From Candidatus Saccharimonadota bacterium (GTDB taxonomy: Bacteria; Patescibacteriota; Saccharimonadia; Saccharimonadales; Saccharimonadaceae), in contig JAFRMK010000009.1 in NCBI GenBank assembly GCA_017430725.1, positions 1 through 64,000 of the forward strand: a DNA stretch of 64,000 nt. The letters run 5' to 3'. Shown piece by piece: positions 57,913 through 64,000 of this stretch; positions within the stretch are counted from its first letter, which is position 1; each line of letters begins with the position of its first letter. Position numbers and translations under genes: made by a program. The notes beneath the pieces are model-generated. The model saw only the letters and a program-made list of their open reading frames with translations. It was not told the origin of the DNA and searched no databases.

Positions 57913-58348
57913 AATTTACGTTTCCGACTGTCTCAGCTCCAAGGAATTGCTCGACCAAGTCCTGACTCGGCACCATGTCAAAGACAAGCGTTTGCGCTAT
58001 GGCGCCAATGGCAAGCCGTATCTGAAAAGCGGCGAACTTTACTTCAGTATCAGCCACAGCGCTGGCCGCACGATCTGCGCCGTTGCTGATCAAGAAATCG
58101 GCACTGACATCCAGAAAATCACTTATCGGCCACGCGTGGCTCGACGTATCTGCCAAGACCACGAACTCGCCGAGGCCAACAGCCCGGCCGGCTTTACGCG
58201 ATTATGGGCGCTCAAAGAAAGCTTCGTCAAAGCAAACGGCACTGGTCTCGCCTATGGCCTCAAAAACATCGACAGCCATAAGCTAAAAACCGCCAAATGT
58301 TGGCGCCTGGATGATTTTTTCATTGCAATCTGCTACAATGGAACATAA
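57869..58348 (+). CDS. 4'-phosphopantetheinyl transferase, Sfp type
   Basis: A 159-residue Sfp-superfamily protein: 'LYFSISHSAGRTICAVADQEIGTDIQ' and 'RLWALKESFVKANGTGL' (W-x-x-KE-x-x-x-K). The metal-binding box normally D-x-E reads D-I-Q, so one ligand differs. It should activate the neighbouring ACP with CoA-derived phosphopantetheine. It is short for Sfp, more like single-domain forms. The only plausible start is ATG 57869, inside the ACP gene. Confidence 0.75.
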   Translation: MTSSNTPTNTRPTLKIYVSDCLSSKELLDQVLTRHHVKDKRLRYGANGKPYLKSGELYFSISHSAGRTICAVADQEIGTDIQKITYRPRVARRICQDHELAEANSPAGFTRLWALKESFVKANGTGLAYGLKNIDSHKLKTAKCWRLDDFFIAICYNGT

Positions 58349-58353
58349 TCGTG

Positions 58354-59169
58354 ATGAATATATTATTTTGCGGCGACAAGAACATCCTTGACGGCCTGAT
58401 AATTTCAACACTCTCTCTCGCAAAACACAGCAGCCAACCGCTGAATATTTTTGTGATGACCATGAAACAGCGCGGCTACAAAGAAATCCCGCAAAGCGCC
58501 ATCTCGGCTCTCGAAAAAATCCTGCAAAAACGCAACCCAAAACACAAGATACATCTGATAGACGCCACTCAGCAATTCAATTCTGACCCACCACGCGCCA
58601 ACATGCGCAGCCTCTTCACGCCGTATAGCCTGCTTCGACTCTATGCCGACCTCGTCGAAGAACTCCCCGAAAAAATCCTCTATCTCGACACCGACGTTGT
58701 TGCGCTTCAGGACCCCAATCAACTTTACCAAATCGATAACAGTGAATATGAAATCGTAGGCGCTCTCGACTATTATGGTCAGCATTGGATTCGCACTAAT
58801 CCATTCGAAAAAAGCTATATGAATTCCGGCGTATTGCTACTCAACCTCAAACAAATCCGCGCCACCGGGCTATTCCAGAAAACCCGCAAACGCGTGAAGC
58901 GCACCAAAATGCTCCTGCCTGACCAAACCTCGCTCAATATCTACGCCAAACGCAAGCTTCTGGTTGACCGTCGCTTCAACGAACAAAAAAATGCAACTTC
59001 CACCACCGTCTTTCGACATTTTTCCACCACCTTCCGCTTTTGGCCCGTCTTCCACACGCAGAAAATCAAACCCTGGGACATTGAGCGCGTTCACAAAATT
59101 CTCAAATATCACGGCATCGACGACATCCTCGACGAATACCAGTCTATAAAACAGGACATCACCAAATGA
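58354..59169 (+). CDS. Family 8 glycosyltransferase, first copy
   Basis: A 271-residue GT8 (LgtC-like) protein with the metal-binding DxD in 'ILYLDTDVVAL' and 'MNSGVLLLNLKQI', 'LLPDQTSLNIY'. These enzymes transfer galactose or glucose from UDP-sugars with retention. An adjacent in-frame GTG at 58351 is an alternative start. The next gene is a second GT8 with ATGA overlap; they probably build a glycolipid or surface glycan head group. Confidence 0.85.
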   Translation: MNILFCGDKNILDGLIISTLSLAKHSSQPLNIFVMTMKQRGYKEIPQSAISALEKILQKRNPKHKIHLIDATQQFNSDPPRANMRSLFTPYSLLRLYADLVEELPEKILYLDTDVVALQDPNQLYQIDNSEYEIVGALDYYGQHWIRTNPFEKSYMNSGVLLLNLKQIRATGLFQKTRKRVKRTKMLLPDQTSLNIYAKRKLLVDRRFNEQKNATSTTVFRHFSTTFRFWPVFHTQKIKPWDIERVHKILKYHGIDDILDEYQSIKQDITK

Positions 59170-60131
59170 GCCGGCAGCCCGTGATTCCAATTTTTTTTAC
59201 GACCGATGAACGCTATGCGCCATATCTGTCCGTCGCGATAATTTCTCTAATAGAGCACAGCAGCCCCCAAAATCACTACGAAATCAATATCGTCTACCAT
59301 CGTCTCCGCTACCGAACACGCCGCAAAATCGCCAGACTGGCACGACAGCATAAACACATCAGAGTTATCTTCTCGCCAATGCAAAAGAACATCGAGGGCA
59401 TCTCCGACCGCAAAGAAACGCGCCTCAAGGCCGACCACTTCACACCGACCATTTACTATCGCCTGTTCCTGCCAGAAATATTCCGCCACTATGACCGCGC
59501 CATCTACCTAGATTGCGACACGCTCATTCTGACCGACGTCGCCAATCTTTACCAAATCAAGCTCGACAAACACCCAATCGCCGCATGTCCGGACACGTCC
59601 ACGCAAGGCAACAAGCTTTTTGCGCGATACTTCAAAGATGCCATCGGCGTAGACCCACAAAAGTACTTCAATTCCGGCGTCCTGCTAATGGATTTTCAGA
59701 AACTCAGAGCAGAAGAGTTTTGCGAGCACTTCCTTTATTTGCTTAACGCCTACGATTTTGACACCGTTGCGCCAGACCAAGATTATTTGAATGCTATGCT
59801 AAAAAACCGCGTAAAATATCTGCCAATCACCTGGAACACCATGCCGTCCGCTCCTCACGCTGAAAAAACGCCAAACATTATCCACTACAATCTCTTCTTC
59901 AAGCCCTGGCACTACGACAATACGCCATACGGCGAATATTTCTGGCAATATGCCGCAAAATCACCGTTTATCCGTCAAATTCAGCGTGAAAAACGAAACT
60001 TTAGCAAGAAAAACGCCAAAACCGATGACCAGCGCCTCGCTCTCATGAGTACGCGCGTGCAAGAAATCCTTGACAGCAAACGCAGTTTCAAAAAAATTGC
60101 TGATCGAAACAAGAAAGGTGACGCAAAATGA
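59166..60131 (+). CDS. Family 8 glycosyltransferase, second copy
   Basis: A 321-residue GT8 with DxD in 'AIYLDCDTLIL', 'FNSGVLLMDFQKLRAEEF' and 'APDQDYLNAML'. It is more LgtC-like in its N-terminus ('IPIFFTTDERYAPYLSVAIISLIEHSS') than the first copy, and has a basic tail. The start overlaps the previous stop. Confidence 0.87.
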   Translation: MSRQPVIPIFFTTDERYAPYLSVAIISLIEHSSPQNHYEINIVYHRLRYRTRRKIARLARQHKHIRVIFSPMQKNIEGISDRKETRLKADHFTPTIYYRLFLPEIFRHYDRAIYLDCDTLILTDVANLYQIKLDKHPIAACPDTSTQGNKLFARYFKDAIGVDPQKYFNSGVLLMDFQKLRAEEFCEHFLYLLNAYDFDTVAPDQDYLNAMLKNRVKYLPITWNTMPSAPHAEKTPNIIHYNLFFKPWHYDNTPYGEYFWQYAAKSPFIRQIQREKRNFSKKNAKTDDQRLALMSTRVQEILDSKRSFKKIADRNKKGDAK

Positions 60132-61003
60132 TTATTGGTGGCGACAAATCCGCAGTCATTGAGCATATTCGCAAACTCGCAAATGAGGGCAAACTCAACC
60201 AAAAAGCCGAGCTGGACGACCCAAATCTCAGCGAAGCCGGCTCGCTCCGGGCTATCGCCACCTATGAACGTGCCTGCAGCCACAAAATTCGCCACTATCT
60301 AGCCAGCCGCCCCGCCTATGCGCTACACAGTCTTGCCGTTTTAATGCACCAGCCCCGCACCACAATCGTTGGTCTCGAAAAACTCGACAATATCAAAGGC
60401 GGCGCCATCATAACCTCCAATCACTTCAATCCACTCGACAGTATTTTCCCGCGCCAAGTCATCCGCAAAAAATTTCATCGCTTTCCCTGGATTGTCAGCC
60501 AAGAAACCAATCTCGCAATGACCGGGTTCCATGGCTATTTTATGAATCACCTCCCCATCTTGCCGCTCAAAAACAGCCCAAACTATATCATCAAAAAATT
60601 CACCCCCCAACTCAAGAAGCTCATCAAACAAGGCGAATTTGTCTTAATATACCCCGAAGAAGAACTGTGGTTCAACTACCGTAAACCTCGCCCCAGCAAA
60701 CGTGGCACCTTTCTCTTCGCCTCACAGGCCAACGCGCCAGTCATTCCCTGTTTTGTCGAAATGCAGGATACTGGCAAAAAAGACAACGCGCAGTTCAATA
60801 AGCTAGCCTATACCGTACATGTACTTGACCCAATTTATCCCGACCCGACAAAAAGCCACAAAACCAACAGCCGGAATATGGCAGAGCAAGATTACGCCCA
60901 AAAATGCCAAGCCTACGAACAGGCTTACGGCAAAAAGCTCAACTATAAATTCACCTACGACGACATTGCCGGCTACCAAACTAAGACTTCCGCCGATAAA
61001 TAA
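60128..61003 (+). CDS. PlsC-like 1-acyl-sn-glycerol-3-phosphate acyltransferase, first copy
   Basis: A 291-residue acyltransferase with the H-x4-D motif in 'NHFNPLD' and the 'LIYPEEELWFNY' (EGTR-region) motif. It should acylate a lysolipid or glycerol phosphate, using acyl-ACP or acyl-CoA. ATGA overlap links it to the GT8 gene. The last 23 bp converge with the oppositely oriented paralogue. Confidence 0.8.
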   Translation: MIIGGDKSAVIEHIRKLANEGKLNQKAELDDPNLSEAGSLRAIATYERACSHKIRHYLASRPAYALHSLAVLMHQPRTTIVGLEKLDNIKGGAIITSNHFNPLDSIFPRQVIRKKFHRFPWIVSQETNLAMTGFHGYFMNHLPILPLKNSPNYIIKKFTPQLKKLIKQGEFVLIYPEEELWFNYRKPRPSKRGTFLFASQANAPVIPCFVEMQDTGKKDNAQFNKLAYTVHVLDPIYPDPTKSHKTNSRNMAEQDYAQKCQAYEQAYGKKLNYKFTYDDIAGYQTKTSADK

Positions 61004-61739
61004 CATATTCGCAATCACTTGTTTTAGCGCGCCGCTGCATCAACTGGCGAACCGCGCGTTCATACCATGCTTGCAAGGCTTTACGTCTCAGCCCATCCGG
61101 CGCAATCAACGGCCCATCAAGGTATATTATCTGCTTCGGACGCTTTAACCATCGAGTCTTTCTGTAGGTCGTCGTTGCAACGTAAACCGGCGCTTCGACC
61201 TTTGATGCATAATGAAATGCGCCAGCCTCGAACGGACGCACGTCGGTATAATATGGCCAAACATGCCCCTCCGGGTACACCACGACCGCATGACTATCGG
61301 CAATATGCCGCACTACCACGTCCGAAAACACCTTAAGCTGCGCCAACTTATCAGGAATCGGCAAAGCACCAGCTAGCGGCAACCAACGGCCAATCACCGG
61401 TATTCCCAGATTTGCCGGACTACACAAAATACGCGGTCGCTTCGGCCAACACAGCGCATAAGGGTTCACGACGTCGCCAAACACCTGCGTATGGTTCGAA
61501 AACAAGAAATAACCACGCTTTTCTTTTCGCAATAAGCGCCGATTCTTAATACGTACGCGCGCCACAAAACGACGATATATCGCATCAATCAACCAGGCCG
61601 CTCCATGCAGCAAAACGCCGGCAATTTTCCGAGCAAAGCCCGGCTGTTCCCATTGATAATCTGCTGGCAACCGATAATCTTGCCCACGCGAAGTGGCGAA
61701 ATCTGTATCAAAACTGTCGTAATATAAAATCTTTGACAT
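60981..61739 (-). CDS. PlsC-like acyltransferase, second copy
   Basis: A 252-residue protein: 'FSNHTQVFGD' in place of the H-x4-D box (H-x5-D, as in a known branch with NHTQPxGD), then 'YPEGHVWPYYTDVRPF' and 'YLDGPLIAP'. It is encoded convergently to the first copy and followed by tRNA-Ala on the right. Similar job, different substrate likely. Confidence 0.75.
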   Translation of the reverse strand: MSKILYYDSFDTDFATSRGQDYRLPADYQWEQPGFARKIAGVLLHGAAWLIDAIYRRFVARVRIKNRRLLRKEKRGYFLFSNHTQVFGDVVNPYALCWPKRPRILCSPANLGIPVIGRWLPLAGALPIPDKLAQLKVFSDVVVRHIADSHAVVVYPEGHVWPYYTDVRPFEAGAFHYASKVEAPVYVATTTYRKTRWLKRPKQIIYLDGPLIAPDGLRRKALQAWYERAVRQLMQRRAKTSDCEYVIYRRKS

Positions 61740-61815
61740 TGCCTAAAGCTTGATTGGATTATATCACTGAAATCGTAAGCTAAAAAATGGAGCCCAGCGG
61801 CTCGTGACGATATCA

Positions 61816-61892
61816 TGGTGGAGCATATGAGATTCGAACTCATGACCTCTTCAATGCCATTGAAGCGCTCTAGCCAGCTGAGCTAATGCCCC
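61816..61892 (-). tRNA. tRNA-Ala (anticodon GGC)
   Basis: On the minus strand: acceptor GGGGCAT/ATGCTCC, D-arm GCTC...GAGC, anticodon stem CTTCA/TGAAG with loop ATGGCAT (anticodon GGC, reading GCC), T-arm TGAG-TTCGAAT-CTCA, discriminator A and encoded CCA (61818-61816). The G3-T70 pair at the acceptor stem is the classical alanine identity element. GCC, the codon it reads, is very frequent in the core genes here. Confidence 0.95.
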
Positions 61893-61936
61893 ATCGGTTT
61901 TAATTATATCATTTTTCATGCTAAAATTAAAGTATT

Positions 61937-62968
61937 ATGCAAACAATCTTAACCGGCGTCCGCGTAAACGAAGAACCCACACTCGGCAATTTTCTCGGGG
62001 CATACTTGCCGATGATTCGACTCGCCGCCGAACATGGCGCCGACAGCCACATCAACATGTTCATCCCCGATCTTCACTCGTTTACGACACCAATCGACCA
62101 CTCGAAGCTTTATCGACAAGTTATCAATGGCATCAAATACTACATCGCCGCCGGCCTGGATGCTACGGCACCAAACGTCCACATTTACCGTCAATCGCGC
62201 GTTCCCGCACACAGCGAACTGTGCTGGATTCTTGACTGCTTCACATCTTTTGGCGAGGCCAGCCGCATGACGCAATTCAAAGAAAAGTCATCCGACAGCA
62301 ATAACACTTTTGTTTCGGTTGGTCTTTTTAATTATCCTGTCTTAATGGCCGCCGACATCTTGCTATACGATGCTTACCATATCCCCCTTGGCGAAGACCA
62401 ATTCCAGCATCTCGAGCTGGCCCGCAACGTCGCTATACGCTTCAACCATAAGTTCCAACAAGACGTCTTCACCGTTCCCGCATCTGAAGCCGAACAAATC
62501 AAATTCATGCATCTCGAAAATGGCCTGCGCATCCGCTCCCTCACCGAGCCGCAAAAGAAAATGAGTAAGAGCAACCCAAACGACAAGAGCAAAATTAACC
62601 TCAACGACCGACCAGAAGAAGCCAGCAAAAAAATCATGTCCGCCACAACTGACAGTGTCGGCACGATACGCTTCGACATGATAAACCAACCCGGCATCAG
62701 CAACCTGTTACAAATTGAGGCGCTCATCAACAATCGGCCACTCCAGGATGTAATATCCGATTGGGCAGGGCAGACCAGCTATGGCGACCTCAAGCGAAAG
62801 GTTGCCGATTCGGTTGCGCATTTCCTGGCCGACTTCCAAGAACGCCTCGCCGACATCGACGATGCCACCGTCGAACAAATTCTAGCGCAGGACGAAACCT
62901 ATGCCAACGAAGTCGCCAATCGCAAGTTACATCAAGTCCAACGCATCGTCGGACTACGCAAAGCGTAG
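61937..62968 (+). CDS. trpS: Tryptophanyl-tRNA synthetase
   Basis: A 343-residue class I synthetase. The HIGH-type motif is 'PTLGNFLGA' after 'TGVRVNEE', and the KMSKS motif is intact ('KKMSKSNPND'). It is a normal bacterial TrpRS length. A TAAAAT box lies 9 nt before the ATG. It is followed 5 nt later by the pseudouridine synthase. Confidence 0.95.
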   Translation: MQTILTGVRVNEEPTLGNFLGAYLPMIRLAAEHGADSHINMFIPDLHSFTTPIDHSKLYRQVINGIKYYIAAGLDATAPNVHIYRQSRVPAHSELCWILDCFTSFGEASRMTQFKEKSSDSNNTFVSVGLFNYPVLMAADILLYDAYHIPLGEDQFQHLELARNVAIRFNHKFQQDVFTVPASEAEQIKFMHLENGLRIRSLTEPQKKMSKSNPNDKSKINLNDRPEEASKKIMSATTDSVGTIRFDMINQPGISNLLQIEALINNRPLQDVISDWAGQTSYGDLKRKVADSVAHFLADFQERLADIDDATVEQILAQDETYANEVANRKLHQVQRIVGLRKA

Positions 62969-62972
62969 CATT

Positions 62973-63851
62973 ATGGCTAAGAAATTCAGCAAACCCGAAC
63001 TGTCACGCCGCATCAACGGCGACCTTCCCATGCCCGCCACGACAGAAGAGACGGCTGAAGCAAAAACCCGTTTAGACCTAGCGGTCTACGAGAAATACCC
63101 GGCTTTCAGCCGCGCCACCATCCAGAAGTTCATCAAAAATCGCCAAGTTACGGTTGACGGCTCCATCATCGATAAGCCAAACACGCTCATCACAGAGGGC
63201 GCCCAGCTGGAACTGCGGCTTGCATCTCCGCGCCTAACCGCGCCAAAACCCCATGTCATCTTCGAAAACGACGACATCATCGTCCTCGACAAGCCCGCCG
63301 GCATGTTGACTGTCTCAAAGGGTGCCTTCAATCCAGAGCACACCCTTGAAGATTACGGCCTAATCGTGCACCGCCTCGACCGCGATACTTCTGGCGTAAT
63401 TATCCTCGCCAAAAATGCCGCTGCCAAAACTTATCTCCAAAAGCAGTTTCATGACCGCAAAGCACATAAAACATACTATGCCGTAGTCGTCGGACGCCCC
63501 AAAATCCCCCACGCCGTCATCGACATCCCCATCACGCGCAATCTGAAACGCCCCACAACTTTCATGGTCACCAAAACCGGGCGGTCGGCCATCACCGAAT
63601 ACCAAGAAATCGCTCACAACCAAACGTATTCTTTGCTTGAGCTGAAACCTCGCACTGGTCGCACCCACCAGCTGCGGGTTCACCTCGCCCATCTCGGCAC
63701 GCCTATCCTCGGGGACAAGGTATATAACCCACAATCGTCCGCCGACCGAATGTACTTGCACGCCAATATCTTGGAAATAACCATTCCCGGCGGCGAAAGG
63801 CTGACGTTTACGGCCGCGCTCCCAGAAAGTTTCCGCAATGTGGTTCAATAA
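62973..63851 (+). CDS. RluA-family pseudouridine synthase
   Basis: A 292-residue protein: N-terminal S4 domain ('AVYEKYPAFSRATIQKFIKNRQVTVDG') and RluA catalytic domain with the Asp in 'VHRLDRDTSGVIILAKN', and 'PRTGRTHQLRVHLAHLGTPILGDKVYN'. It converts uridine in rRNA or tRNA to pseudouridine; target site unknown. The start at 62973 follows the trpS stop closely. Its end overlaps the next gene by 14 nt. Confidence 0.92.
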   Translation: MAKKFSKPELSRRINGDLPMPATTEETAEAKTRLDLAVYEKYPAFSRATIQKFIKNRQVTVDGSIIDKPNTLITEGAQLELRLASPRLTAPKPHVIFENDDIIVLDKPAGMLTVSKGAFNPEHTLEDYGLIVHRLDRDTSGVIILAKNAAAKTYLQKQFHDRKAHKTYYAVVVGRPKIPHAVIDIPITRNLKRPTTFMVTKTGRSAITEYQEIAHNQTYSLLELKPRTGRTHQLRVHLAHLGTPILGDKVYNPQSSADRMYLHANILEITIPGGERLTFTAALPESFRNVVQ

Positions 63852-64000
63852 CATCGCCGATATCGCTACTATTGCCCAAAAATCCGGTTTTTGCATCTTC
63901 GAATTGCCGAATGCACAACTTTTTGCCGACATTCTCCCAAAGAGTGTTCGCATAAAACGCCTCAACCGCGACCCCGCTACCGGCAAAAGCGCCACCACAA
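63838..64000 (+). CDS. 5' fragment of an unidentified gene, cut by the window edge
   Basis: An open frame of 54 codons from ATG 63838 (starting MWFNNIADIATIAQKSGFCI) runs off the right end. It overlaps rluA by 14 nt, a common arrangement here. Nothing in the N-terminus identifies it. Confidence 0.6.
   Translation, partial: MWFNNIADIATIAQKSGFCIFELPNAQLFADILPKSVRIKRLNRDPATGKSATT

Noticed and set aside
61480-61520. Loss of the acyltransferase motif in the second PlsC-like protein
   Set aside because: H-x5-D with NHTQ is, to my knowledge, usual in one branch of these proteins, so it is not a defect.

Overview
The window reads as core chromosome of a streamlined, probably host-dependent member of the Patescibacteria/CPR, most likely Candidatus Saccharibacteria (TM7). 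This rests on gene content and my recognition of the proteins, not on a database search. Supporting signs are the missing L30 gene in an otherwise complete S10-spc-alpha cluster, adk and map absent beside secY, cysteine-free L33, L36, S14 and S4, tightly overlapping genes, a standard genetic code, and a strong C-ending codon bias in core genes that is weaker in accessory genes.

Layout. 1-2310: accessory genes of unknown function, a small PD-(D/E)xK nuclease/toxin-like protein and a pilin-like protein, mostly on the minus strand. 2354-14638: a FAD oxidase, trigger factor, an RNA methyltransferase, a cell-wall operon (MurF-like ligase, alpha/beta hydrolase, two FemAB aminoacyltransferases), a second Mur-ligase-like protein with a broken P-loop, parA-parB, and frr. 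14635-16304 minus: gpx-trxA-trxB thiol redox operon. 16382-21014: rpmG facing secE-nusG and rplK-rplA, plus an alpha-glucan phosphorylase. 21097-24728: tRNA-Gln followed by an accessory island with the tail of a serine integrase, a PgeF-like protein, small unknown proteins and a tandem-HTH regulator. 24821-35228: an ABC-F ATPase, extracytoplasmic rhodanese- and thioredoxin-like proteins, rpsL-rpsG, a three-gene operon around a 1022-residue multi-domain secreted wall hydrolase, and a GH13 glucosidase. 35321-55335: fusA, tuf and the S10-spc-alpha-rplM-rpsI ribosomal clusters, interrupted by two sortase-fold proteins. 55381-61739: a membrane protein and a fatty-acid-activation/glycolipid cluster (acyl ligase, ACP, phosphopantetheinyl transferase, two GT8 glycosyltransferases, two PlsC-like acyltransferases). 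61816-64000: tRNA-Ala, trpS, an RluA-type pseudouridine synthase and a truncated gene.

The most striking observations are: fusA carries an in-frame TAA at a normally Gln codon, and 16 codons later the GTPase NKxD motif reads NKIN; rpsL in the same translation-gene region is frameshifted by one base; a sortase-fold protein in the spc cluster has lost catalytic His and Cys but keeps Arg; a secreted protein strings together a lysozyme-like, a dead SGNH, a CHAP, an amidase-like and a C39-like domain; and many genes appear to be transcribed as leaderless mRNAs, with a -10 box 6-9 nt before the start codon. Together the content suits an epibiont that remodels its own and perhaps its host's wall and may reuse external fatty acids; this ecological reading is inference.
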